A stretch of DNA of 10,358 bases from assembly GCA_021769025.1 (NCBI GenBank), contig JAETTS010000058.1, positions 1 to 10,358 of the forward strand, read 5' to 3'. The position numbers and the translations under genes were made by a program. Of this stretch, positions 1 through 7,119 are shown one piece after another (positions within the stretch are counted from its first letter, which is position 1; each line of letters opens with the position of its first letter). Below the pieces are notes generated by a model, which made no database searches, had not been told where the DNA came from, and worked only from the letters and a program-made list of their open reading frames with translations. This DNA is from Enterocloster bolteae (GTDB taxonomy: Bacteria; Bacillota_A; Clostridia; Lachnospirales; Lachnospiraceae).

Positions 1-991
1 TTACCTGGTAGCCCCGGGGATCCAGGTGGCTGGTAAGACGCTTGATGGCTCCGCCTTTTCCGCCGGCATCCCATCCCTCAAAGCCCAGAACCACCGGAAT
101 CCGCAGACGGTATAAGTCACTGTGAAGCTTATCCAGCTTTTTCTGCAGCCGGCTTAACTCTTTCTTGTATTCTTCCCTTGTCAGGGATTTTGATAAATCA
201 ACGCCGGAGAGGACTCCGTTGTGGAAACGTTCGGAAGGCCTTGGAGTCTGGCTGTCTGGCTTTATGGCCGCCTGTTCTTTCTTCCGTTCCAACTCATAGG
301 CAAGGCGCGTGGTCACAGTCGTAAGGATCTTCATGGCCGCATAGTCTTTGTCCGTGGCCTCAATGATCGTCCAGGGCGCATACTCGGTCTCGGTGTTCTC
401 CAACATCTCCTCGTTGATTTTTAAGTACTCCTCGTAGTCTTTGTTCCGTTTCCAGTCTTGCTTGGATACACGCCAGGCAGTCTCCTTGGAGTCTGCCAGT
501 TTCTTGAACCGTTTCTTCTGCTCTTCCTGGGAAATATGAAGGAACAATTTGATGATCACCATCCCGTCGTCGCTTAGCTGCTTTTCAAAGGACAGAATAT
601 CCTGATACGCTCCCGGAAGATCTTTTTCCTTGGTCACGCCGTCAAACCGGTCTTCCTGCACGATCTGGTACCAGCTGCGGTCAAAGATGGCGATCCGACC
701 CTTGGCCGGGATCTGGGTCCAGAATTGCCACAGAAAGGGCCTCATCTTCGCTTCTTCGTTGGAAGAATTGCTGGCGTGCACCGAAAAGCCCCTGGGATCC
801 AGCGCCTGAATCAAACGGTTGATCTGTACGCCTTTTCCCGCCGCCCCCATGCCGTCAAAGACAATCATCACCGGAATTCCTGCTGCCTTGCATTCTCTCT
901 GCAAAAGCCCCAGCCTGGCCCCTTCCTCTTCCACTACCTTTTTGTAGGTGTCCTTATCCACTTCCTTGGACAGATCAATTTTTTCCAACAT
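1..991 (-). CDS. pap: Polyphosphate:AMP phosphotransferase (two-domain PPK2 family), 3' end missing
   Basis: This cytoplasmic enzyme most likely moves the terminal phosphate of polyphosphate onto AMP to give ADP. 330 residues are visible and the gene runs off the left edge; two-domain members are near 500 residues, so roughly the last third is missing. The first PPK2 domain (about 10-235) has a P-loop GMGAAGKG at 47-54 and a Walker B region IFDRSWY at 102-108. The second domain starts near 265 and has the more canonical P-loop GWDAGGKG at 306-313, followed by LDPRGYQV at the edge. Two tandem domains point to the AMP-using Pap class rather than single-domain PPK2. The ATG at 989-991 follows a strong AGGAGG nine bases upstream. 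It lies downstream of, but apparently not within, the transporter operon, because a separate promoter-like sequence precedes it. Family assignment is firm; AMP specificity is inferred from architecture. Confidence 0.9.
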   Translation of the reverse strand, partial: MLEKIDLSKEVDKDTYKKVVEEEGARLGLLQRECKAAGIPVMIVFDGMGAAGKGVQINRLIQALDPRGFSVHASNSSNEEAKMRPFLWQFWTQIPAKGRIAIFDRSWYQIVQEDRFDGVTKEKDLPGAYQDILSFEKQLSDDGMVIIKLFLHISQEEQKKRFKKLADSKETAWRVSKQDWKRNKDYEEYLKINEEMLENTETEYAPWTIIEATDKDYAAMKILTTVTTRLAYELERKKEQAAIKPDSQTPRPSERFHNGVLSGVDLSKSLTREEYKKELSRLQKKLDKLHSDLYRLRIPVVLGFEGWDAGGKGGAIKRLTSHLDPRGYQV

Positions 992-1032
992 GTTCCTTCT
1001 CCTCCTTCTATTTTACTGCGCACCTATGGCAA

Positions 1033-1067
1033 GAAAACGAGACCATATAAGACATGGTTTCGTTTTC
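1033..1067 (-). terminator. Inverted repeat in the pap leader: terminator or attenuator candidate
   Basis: Two 14-base arms, GAAAACGAGACCAT (1033-1046) and ATGGTTTCGTTTTC (1054-1067), are separated by seven bases. They pair over 13 of 14 positions as DNA. The odd pair is G.U in plus-strand RNA and A.C in minus-strand RNA. On the minus strand the distal arm ends in CGTTTTC then TT, which resembles a short U-tract, so it could end transcription of the importer operon. It also lies about ten bases after the predicted start of the pap transcript, so it could instead be a leader hairpin acting on pap, or a protein binding site. The sequence does not decide between these. Confidence 0.45.
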
Positions 1068-1082
1068 GTCGCTTATAGAATC

Positions 1083-1111
1083 AGTATACCATAATCCCTT
1101 TGAAAATAAAA
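1083..1111 (-). promoter_or_regulatory. Predicted promoter of pap (extended -10)
   Basis: Read on the minus strand, TGGTATACT (1091-1083) matches an extended -10 element (TGnTATAAT). The hexamer 17 bases upstream, TTTTAT (1111-1106), is a poor -35, which is common with extended -10 promoters. Transcription would start near 1076, giving a leader of about 85 bases that contains the inverted repeat at 1033-1067. This supports pap being transcribed separately from the importer operon that ends at 1144. Confidence 0.45.
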
Positions 1112-1143
1112 CAGAGGGAATTGGAAAAAGCAGGAAAATTTGG

Positions 1144-2709
1144 TTACTTAAAATATTCCGATCCCAAATACCATTCTGTAGAAAGCCGTATTTTCTCATC
1201 TCCTCCAGCCTTACGCCAGCCAGCCACATAGTTATCCCACTCTGCATCAATATCAATGGCACCGGTAATGGCCTTATCCGTAAACTCCTGCACTGGCTTT
1301 GCCAAGTCATATTTTTGCAGCTGCGTAAACACCGGGCAGTACAGATCCAGCTCATTGTAGGATCCGCACTGGTTGGACAGCATCAGATCCTCCATTCCCT
1401 GCTGGCCAAAATTCTGTTCCATAATTCCAAAGACAGGTTCCTTATCCACATTGGGAAGCTGAATCCCCAGGGTAAGCTGGCGCCATCCAATATTTTTCCC
1501 TTTTCTGTCTTCTCTGAGTACGATCTTGCCGTCCTGTAAGTCATAATCTTTTCCTTCCAGCCCGGCAAAGGTAAAGATTCCGCCTTCCTGGGAGCACGCC
1601 CAGTCCCATATCTTTAACAGGTACTCCGGGTTCTCGCATGCATTCGTGATGGCCATCATATGGCGGCTGGTAGAAGAATACACATAGGATGCTTCACTTC
1701 CGTCCTTATTGACAGGCGGCTTCACAGCGACCAGTTCTTTTCTGTCATATCCTTTGCTCTGATATTCCGTAAGCCCCCAGAACCACAGAAATCCACCGTA
1801 TTTTCCTCCTGTCACCTTATCCCACAGCGTGGAAGCATCATCCACAATAAAGTTGGGATCCAGGATTTTTTCCTCATACAGCTTATGCATGAATTTCAGC
1901 CACTCCTTATATTCCGGCAGCATATAGTTGGGAAGAAGCTCACCGTCCACATATTTGGCCTTGGCTGCGCCAAAGGAATCCAGAAACGTAAAATTCGTAA
2001 AATGGGTTCCTGACGTGGTGGCGGTCAAACCATACGTATCATCCTGTCCGTTTCCGTCAGGGTCTTCCTCCACAAACCGTTTCAGTACCTGATACCAGTC
2101 TTCAATGGTCACCAGATCCTTCTCAGGATCGATGTTCAGCTTTTCCAGCCAGTCTCTTCGAAGAAATGTCATATAAGGGCTGGAATCGTATCGCTGAAAC
2201 GGAACCCCATAGATCTGCCCGTCGAATCTTGTCACGTCCCATGCTTCTTTTTTTATGTTTTCTTTCAGGTTGGGATACTGGTCAATATAGGAATCCAGGG
2301 GAAGCAAAAGTTCTTCCTCCGCAAATCTGGCCAGGTCGGTTCTCTGGGTATCACCCATAAGCATCACCCCATCCGGTATGTTGTTGGATGTCATGATGGT
2401 GTTTAGTTTCTGGGGATAATTGGAGGACGTGTCATTGATAAATTCAATATCGATTCCTGTCTGCTCTTCAATATACCGGATGTAATCGTTGTCATTTACA
2501 TCGGTCCCTTCCGTATCCACATTGATGTTGGTAAGTATGGTTACCTTGGGCCTTTCCTCCTGTGTTGTGGGCTGGCTGTCTGGAGAGCCGTTTGGCTGTG
2601 ACGCTGCAGGCTCTTTTGCGCCCTCCCCGGCCTTGCATCCTGCAAGGACTCCTGCTGCCAGGAAAATAGACATGGACAATGCCGCGATTCTTCTGCTGTG
2701 GTTCTTCAT
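1144..2709 (-). CDS. ABC importer substrate-binding lipoprotein (LplA/YtcQ type)
   Basis: This is the extracellular solute-binding protein of a CUT1-type carbohydrate importer, anchored to the outer face of the membrane. It has 521 residues. The signal peptide is lipoprotein type: basic MKNHSRR, a hydrophobic stretch at 8-22, and a lipobox LAGC with the lipidated cysteine at 25. A Gly/Ser/Pro-rich linker (26-53) follows, then the mature fold with ITNINVD-like and YIEEQTGI segments typical of the LplA family. DPDGNGQDD (216-224) resembles the EF-hand-like calcium loop known from the alginate-binding proteins AlgQ1/AlgQ2. The ATG is supported by AAGGAG eight bases upstream. It is the last of three co-directional genes, 46 bases after the second permease, in an A-rich gap with no hairpin, so it is probably co-transcribed. 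The substrate is unknown; size and family suggest an oligosaccharide. Confidence 0.92.
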   Translation of the reverse strand: MKNHSRRIAALSMSIFLAAGVLAGCKAGEGAKEPAASQPNGSPDSQPTTQEERPKVTILTNINVDTEGTDVNDNDYIRYIEEQTGIDIEFINDTSSNYPQKLNTIMTSNNIPDGVMLMGDTQRTDLARFAEEELLLPLDSYIDQYPNLKENIKKEAWDVTRFDGQIYGVPFQRYDSSPYMTFLRRDWLEKLNIDPEKDLVTIEDWYQVLKRFVEEDPDGNGQDDTYGLTATTSGTHFTNFTFLDSFGAAKAKYVDGELLPNYMLPEYKEWLKFMHKLYEEKILDPNFIVDDASTLWDKVTGGKYGGFLWFWGLTEYQSKGYDRKELVAVKPPVNKDGSEASYVYSSTSRHMMAITNACENPEYLLKIWDWACSQEGGIFTFAGLEGKDYDLQDGKIVLREDRKGKNIGWRQLTLGIQLPNVDKEPVFGIMEQNFGQQGMEDLMLSNQCGSYNELDLYCPVFTQLQKYDLAKPVQEFTDKAITGAIDIDAEWDNYVAGWRKAGGDEKIRLSTEWYLGSEYFK

Positions 2710-2755
2710 AGTTTCTTCTCCTTTTTCATAGATTTTTTACGTTTTTTGTGCCTTT

Positions 2756-3619
2756 TTATCCCTTTACGCCTCCTGCCATAATACCTTTTACAAAAAACCT
2801 CTGTACAAATGGATACAGAGTCAAAATAGGCAGGCAGGAAACAAAGATTACGGTAGTCTGTATGGACAATGCCGTTACAAAATTTTCACTGGGCTCTACC
2901 ATATTCTGTACAGATGAGCGCATAATCAGTTCAATTAAGTATACCTGCAGCGGCTTTAACCGATCCATATTGATATAGATCACTCCGTCCATCAACTCGT
3001 TCCAGTGGCGTACCGATATATACAATAAGATGGTCATCAGAGCCGGTTTGGATAAAGGAGCTGCCAGCCGGAAAAAAATCACAAGGTCATTGGCTCCGTC
3101 AAGCTTGGCAGACTCTTCGATGGAGTCCGGCACTGCTGCAAAAAAGCTGACCAATAACATTACATTCCATGGATTAAAAACCATGGGAAGGATCAGCGCC
3201 CATATGGTGTCAAGCAGATGTAGCTGTTGCATGATTAGATAATTGGGTATGATTCCTCCGTTAAACAGAATCGTAAACACCACCATTCGGCTGAAAAATC
3301 CTCTTCCTCCAAAGGACTTTCGGCTCAACACATACGCTGTCATGGATTGAATGAAAAGCCCAAGCCCGGTTCCCGCCACTGTCCTTATAAGGGTCACAAG
3401 CAAACCTCTGTAGAACCTGCGTTCCTTAAGTACAATTCTGTAGGACTGCATGGAAAATCCATTGGGAAAGAGTCTTACATCCCCGGTCCTAAGCTTCAGA
3501 GGATCGCTGATTGAACTGATGAACACGTACCAGAACGGCAGGATGCATAAAAAGGAAAACAGAAGTAACGCCATCACAATCCCCATGTAAGACAGGCTTA
3601 TTTTTTTCCTCTTTCTCAC
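2756..3619 (-). CDS. ABC importer permease (LplC/YtcP, MalG-like)
   Basis: This is the second membrane subunit of the carbohydrate importer, 287 residues with about six membrane spans; the first covers roughly 10-37. The cytoplasmic EAA loop that docks the ATPase is visible as EESAKLDGA at 168-176 with the following proline at 188. The C-terminal FVQRFFVKGIMAGGVKG is characteristic of the LplC/YtcP group. Translation starts at GTG (3617-3619), chosen because AGGAGG lies eight bases upstream and no nearby ATG has comparable support. The upstream permease ends with TAG at 3637-3639, 17 bases before this start and touching the ribosome binding site, which suggests translational coupling. The partner permease is at 3637-4545 and the binding protein at 1144-2709. 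Confidence 0.92.
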   Translation of the reverse strand: MRKRKKISLSYMGIVMALLLFSFLCILPFWYVFISSISDPLKLRTGDVRLFPNGFSMQSYRIVLKERRFYRGLLVTLIRTVAGTGLGLFIQSMTAYVLSRKSFGGRGFFSRMVVFTILFNGGIIPNYLIMQQLHLLDTIWALILPMVFNPWNVMLLVSFFAAVPDSIEESAKLDGANDLVIFFRLAAPLSKPALMTILLYISVRHWNELMDGVIYINMDRLKPLQVYLIELIMRSSVQNMVEPSENFVTALSIQTTVIFVSCLPILTLYPFVQRFFVKGIMAGGVKG

Positions 3620-3636
3620 GCTTTACACCTCCTCTC

Positions 3637-4545
3637 CTACCACAGGCTTTTGTCAAAGAATGTCCTGCATATCCGGTTGCAGATGACAATCAATGTTAAG
3701 CCCACTGCTGACTGGAACAGGCCTACGGCAGCTGTCATGGAAAACTGGGCATTACCGATACCTACACGGTATACGTAGGTACTGATGACATCCCCAACGC
3801 TGTAAAGAATTGGCTTGCAGAGCACGTAGATCTGTTCGAATCCCACATCCATCATGGCTCCGATCTGTAACAGTAAAAGGACTACGATGGTATCGGAGAT
3901 TCCTGGTATGGAGATGTGCCAGATGGTCTTAAGGCGGCCGGCCCCATCGATCTTGGCTGCCTCATAGATCTCCGGATCGATTCCTGTCAGGGCGGACAGA
4001 TATAAAATGGTTCCCCAACCGGCTCCTTTCCAGATATCCGTGACCACAACAATCCCTTTAAAGTACCGTTCCTCCTGAAGAAACGGAATGGATGATCCCC
4101 CAAAGGCTTGGATCAGCCGATTCACGATTCCAGTGCCCGGGCTCAAAAATTGTATCACAATTCCGCCAAATACAACCCAGGATACAAAATACGGAAGGTA
4201 TACCGATGTCTGGATCCATTTTTTCAGCCTTACACCCCTTACTTCATTGATCATCAGGGCCAGCACAATGGGCATGGGGAAGGAAAACAACAGTTTAAGC
4301 AGATTGATCTCCAGGGTGTTTTTTACAATCTGATAAAAATCCGGGTTCTGTGTAAAAATAAAGGTGAAGTTTTCCATTCCTGCCCAGGCGCTTTTCCAGA
4401 TTCCTTTTCGCAGGGAGAAGTCTTTGAACGCTATGATCAGTCCTCCCATCGGAAGATATCGGAACAGAAGCATAAACAGCACTCCTGGCAGCAGCATCAG
4501 ATACAGGTATTTGTCCCTCCTTATTCTTTTTAAATGTGTTTTCAT
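3637..4545 (-). CDS. ABC importer permease (LplB/YteP, MalF-like)
   Basis: This is the first membrane subunit of the importer and the first gene of its operon, 302 residues with about six spans (first near 13-41, last near 270-290). The EAA loop is EAAKIDGAG at 195-203 with the conserved proline at 214. The short N-terminal MKTHLKRIRRDKYLYLMLLPG is the usual start of this family. The ATG at 4543-4545 was chosen because AGGAGG lies ten bases upstream and the family homology begins here. An in-frame start 27 codons earlier adds residues unlike the family and lacks a good ribosome binding site. The gene is transcribed divergently from the AraC-type regulator at 4834. Its leader from the predicted promoter is about 100 bases. 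Confidence 0.92.
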   Translation of the reverse strand: MKTHLKRIRRDKYLYLMLLPGVLFMLLFRYLPMGGLIIAFKDFSLRKGIWKSAWAGMENFTFIFTQNPDFYQIVKNTLEINLLKLLFSFPMPIVLALMINEVRGVRLKKWIQTSVYLPYFVSWVVFGGIVIQFLSPGTGIVNRLIQAFGGSSIPFLQEERYFKGIVVVTDIWKGAGWGTILYLSALTGIDPEIYEAAKIDGAGRLKTIWHISIPGISDTIVVLLLLQIGAMMDVGFEQIYVLCKPILYSVGDVISTYVYRVGIGNAQFSMTAAVGLFQSAVGLTLIVICNRICRTFFDKSLW

Positions 4546-4651
4546 TGGTAACCGCCCTCCTTTTTGTATTTCCTGAACCACCCAAAACCTCATTATGAGC
4601 CGTACATTCTTGTTCCCCACCGTCATCTGCCGTCTCTTTTGCCACAGGCTA

Positions 4652-4680
4652 AGAATACGGGAAAACAGGCTGTTTCACAA
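4652..4680 (-). promoter_or_regulatory. Predicted promoter of the importer operon
   Basis: On the minus strand TTGTGA (4680-4675) and TATTCT (4657-4652) are separated by 17 bases, a good SigA-type promoter with 4/6 and 5/6 consensus matches. Transcription would start near 4645, about 100 bases before the first permease. The repeat at 4666-4677 and the palindrome at 4663-4675 overlap its -35 element and spacer. A lesser alternative is CATAAT at 4592-4597 (minus), which lacks a credible -35. Confidence 0.5.
4663..4675. promoter_or_regulatory. 13-base perfect palindrome in the importer promoter (operator candidate)
   Basis: AAACAGGCTGTTT is perfectly symmetric about its central G. It lies between the -35 and -10 of the predicted importer promoter, sharing one base with the -35. 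A protein bound here would block RNA polymerase. No specific regulator can be named. It also overlaps one copy of the 12-base repeat family, so the two signals may be one site. Confidence 0.35.
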
Positions 4681-4722
4681 GGTACGGTTCTTCCTGAAAC
4701 ATCCAGTATGCAGGCTGCTTCA
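4666..4722. repeat. Cluster of 12-base repeats TGAARCAKCCWG in the divergent control region
   Basis: Three related 12-mers lie within 57 bases. On the minus strand are TGAAACAGCCTG (4677-4666) and TGAAGCAGCCTG (4722-4711), which differ at one base and start 45 bases apart. On the plus strand is TGAAACATCCAG (4695-4706), which matches the first at 10 of 12. The plus-strand copy and the 4711-4722 copy face each other across four bases as an imperfect inverted repeat. A weaker relative is at 4574-4585. AraC-family activators typically bind repeated half-sites just upstream of or over the -35, so these are candidate sites for the adjacent regulator. This is inference from position and repetition. 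Confidence 0.45.
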
Positions 4723-4773
4723 GGGTTTCGGCATGGTACAATTTTCTTTTCATGGACATTTTTATAGAATTCA

Positions 4774-4802
4774 TTGCGGTTAACCTTTGCTTTTACTATA
4801 AT
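4774..4802 (+). promoter_or_regulatory. Predicted promoter of the regulator-enzyme operon
   Basis: A perfect -10 TATAAT (4797-4802) is preceded at 17 bases by TTGCGG (4774-4779), which keeps the important TTG of the -35. Transcription would start near 4809, leaving a leader of about 25 bases before the ATG at 4834. The palindrome GGTTAACC (4778-4785) overlaps the -35 and may be a control site. Because the promoter covers the TTG at 4774, that codon cannot be the translation start of a transcript from here. Confidence 0.6.
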
Positions 4803-4833
4803 AAGTCTGACCGTCACAGCAAGGAGGAAACGT

Positions 4834-7116
4834 ATGAGGAAATGGTTTTTCTACAACAAAAAAGAGGAGCGGCTGCCTTATCTGCACCGCTATCTTCTCC
4901 TATTTTCCTGTGCGGTTATTCTGGCTACGCTGCCATTAGGTATTTCCTATTATGCCACCTTAAAAAGCCTGGAAAAAAATATTGGACAGATCAATCAGAC
5001 ATCCACCAGACAGATCTGTGAACTCTATCAGGAACGGCTTGGCGAGATCAACACCATTGTCCAACAGGCAGGCATTAATCACCTGACGTATTTTATGTTG
5101 AATCTGGATGGGAACTGGGCGGATGCCCAGCCAGGAGACATCATGACTGCACAGCAGTATCAGGAGTTTCTTCAAAGCCTGAAGCTGCCTTCAGACCTGA
5201 TCCTTGAGATCGCCGTGTATTCGGAAAACAGCGGATTGGTCTTTAAATACAATGGCGCCCTTCCGTTTGACAGTTGGTACCAGGTCTCTTTCGCAGGAGA
5301 ATATCTTTCTCCCCACCATTGGCTTAAGCATGCCGCCGGCTCAAGGCAGGGAAGGCTGATGCCCGGATGCACCTACTACACCATGGGAATTCCTTTAAAG
5401 GCCATTCCTTATGTGCAGAAGTTTCCCTTAGGAAGCCAGAAGCAGCTTACCGGCCACATTACTATCCTGTTAGACCGGGATAAGTTGCTGTCCGGCCTGG
5501 TTCATTCCAATACCTTTGAATCTCTGTGGGTACTGGATGATGAGGGCAACCTTCTGGCTTCCTGGAAAACGCCAAAAGACCAGGCAGGCCAGTTTCCATT
5601 CTCAGGCACCTTACCCAATACCCCATACGGCTCTTACACGGAAATACTAAATGGCAGCCCCCAGTTGGTGACATTCGCCCGTTTTGACGACAGCCTTACC
5701 TTTGTCACCGCAGCCCCCTACAGCAAAGTTTTTCGTCCTGCACAGACCATGAAAACCATCTTTTTTGTGATGCTTTCTCTCTGCCTTGTGTCCCTTGCTG
5801 CCAGCTGTCTTACATTTGCCAAAAAAATCAGCCATCCCTTGAAGCGCCTGATTTCGGACAATGACCAGCTTCAGTCCCAGCTGGCCAGGCAGGAGGCGGA
5901 GATGCGGATTTCTACCATAAGCCGGCTTCTCACTGGTTGTTTCGGCACCAGGGAAGAGATCGTTTCATCCCTGGAATCCGCTGGTATCTCCCGGGAATCC
6001 TGCCACTGGTGCGCGGTCTGTATACGGATCACGGAAGATTCCGCCCTGTGCGGCACAACCTTTCACAGTCCGTCCGATTACCTTCTGATTAAAGCCCGCA
6101 TCCGTACATGGATCCAGCAGAGTTTAAACCATATGTCCTGCCAGGCACCGTTCTCCCAGCTGTTCGTTATCGACACTGGAATTGACTGTCTGACCCTCAT
6201 ATGCGGTACGGAATACTATGACAAAGGAGAGGAGTTGCTCCGTATGCATCTGTCCGGCCTGATCCAGGAAATCCAGGATTTCCTCCTTCCTTTTCATATC
6301 TATATTCCTGGGGGAGGCGGCGGCTTCTATTCTGATATGACTGAGTTGCATGTCTCCTATGAGGAAGCCTTGTTTGCACTGAAAAACCGGATGCCTGGGA
6401 CCAGCAGCGGATTGGTGTGGCACCAGGCTCAGGCCGGTATCCCTGTCTTTTTCTATCCTGCAGAGCTGGAACAGCGGATTCTGATCAGCACGAAATGCGG
6501 CGACCGGCAGAGCCTGACAGAAGTTCTGTCCTATCTCTACAAAGAAAACTATGAAAAAGAGCCTGTATCGGAAGCTGCCAGGGAATTATTGGAATTGAGG
6601 CTGAAGACCACTCTTCTCACAGCATGTAGTGAGATCCCGTGTTCCCATCAGGATCTGGCACAGGAGATTTCCTCCTTTGTTTTCCAGAAACAGAGCCGCA
6701 GGCCTGGAATCTGGACCTGGGAACAGCTGCGCCAGTTCTTCCTCTCCCTCTGCCAGCTTGCCGCCGATGCCCAGACAGAGAGGCAAAAATCTCTCCAGTT
6801 AAGGCTTCTGGAGTTTGTGGATGAACATGGGTTTGACCCCAATTTATCTCTGACCATGATTGCCGATGGGTTTCAAATGTCGGAAAGCTATATCTCCGCA
6901 TTTTTCAAGGAACAGACCGGTGTCAATTTTCTGTCTTATGTGGAAAATAAAAGGCTGGAGCGTTCCTGCCAGCTGTTGTCGGAAACGGAGGAAACCATTG
7001 ATTCTATCTCTTTTGCTGTAGGTTATACCAGCGCCCACTCGTTTCGGAGGGCATTTAAGCGAAAACTGGGAGTATCCCCAGCGAAATACCGCCTTATAAA
7101 AGGCAGAAAGGAATGA
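4834..7116 (+). CDS. Transmembrane AraC-family transcriptional regulator (YesS/YtdP-like)
   Basis: This is a membrane-anchored one-component sensor-regulator of 760 residues, close in size to Bacillus YesS. A short cytoplasmic N-terminus is followed by a membrane span at about 19-41, an external sensor region at 42-306, and a second span at about 307-329. Next come a helical linker rich in Gln/Arg (332-360) and a middle cytoplasmic region. In that region GGGGGFYSDMTELHVSYEEA (493-512) resembles the degenerate GGDEF-like domain of CdaR/YesN relatives. The C-terminal AraC DNA-binding domain spans about 655-757: one HTH around LTMIADGFQMSESYISAFFK, the second around IDSISFAVGYTSAHSFRRAF, ending GVSPAKYR. 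The ATG at 4834 has AAGGAGG six bases upstream; the longer TTG reading from 4774 lies inside the promoter. It likely controls the divergent importer operon and its own operon in response to an external sugar or the binding protein. The ligand is unknown. Confidence 0.93.
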   Translation: MRKWFFYNKKEERLPYLHRYLLLFSCAVILATLPLGISYYATLKSLEKNIGQINQTSTRQICELYQERLGEINTIVQQAGINHLTYFMLNLDGNWADAQPGDIMTAQQYQEFLQSLKLPSDLILEIAVYSENSGLVFKYNGALPFDSWYQVSFAGEYLSPHHWLKHAAGSRQGRLMPGCTYYTMGIPLKAIPYVQKFPLGSQKQLTGHITILLDRDKLLSGLVHSNTFESLWVLDDEGNLLASWKTPKDQAGQFPFSGTLPNTPYGSYTEILNGSPQLVTFARFDDSLTFVTAAPYSKVFRPAQTMKTIFFVMLSLCLVSLAASCLTFAKKISHPLKRLISDNDQLQSQLARQEAEMRISTISRLLTGCFGTREEIVSSLESAGISRESCHWCAVCIRITEDSALCGTTFHSPSDYLLIKARIRTWIQQSLNHMSCQAPFSQLFVIDTGIDCLTLICGTEYYDKGEELLRMHLSGLIQEIQDFLLPFHIYIPGGGGGFYSDMTELHVSYEEALFALKNRMPGTSSGLVWHQAQAGIPVFFYPAELEQRILISTKCGDRQSLTEVLSYLYKENYEKEPVSEAARELLELRLKTTLLTACSEIPCSHQDLAQEISSFVFQKQSRRPGIWTWEQLRQFFLSLCQLAADAQTERQKSLQLRLLEFVDEHGFDPNLSLTMIADGFQMSESYISAFFKEQTGVNFLSYVENKRLERSCQLLSETEETIDSISFAVGYTSAHSFRRAFKRKLGVSPAKYRLIKGRKE

Positions 7117-7119
7117 AAC

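Noticed and set aside
1054..1539. 161-codon plus-strand open frame opposite the binding-protein gene
   Set aside because: It is a shadow of a clearly coding minus-strand gene, and its translation lacks any domain.
4589..4599. 11-base palindrome CTCATTATGAG in the importer leader
   Set aside because: The short AT-rich symmetry does not extend into the flanks and has no clear position relative to the chosen promoter.
4546..4626. 27-codon upstream extension of the first permease
   Set aside because: The added residues do not resemble the N-terminus of the family, and the internal ATG at 4545 has a strong AGGAGG.
4732..4749. Approximate direct repeat of CAAGGTACGGTT (4678-4689) and CATGGTACAATT
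   Set aside because: Only about 12 of 18 positions match and the exact core is five bases, so chance is a sufficient explanation.
4774..4833. Longer start (TTG at 4774) for the AraC-type regulator
   Set aside because: The codon lies in the predicted -35 element and has no ribosome binding site, while the ATG at 4834 has AAGGAGG six bases upstream.
4546..4833. Catabolite-control (cre) site in the divergent region
   Set aside because: No segment matched the TGNAANCGNNNNCA pattern well enough on either strand.
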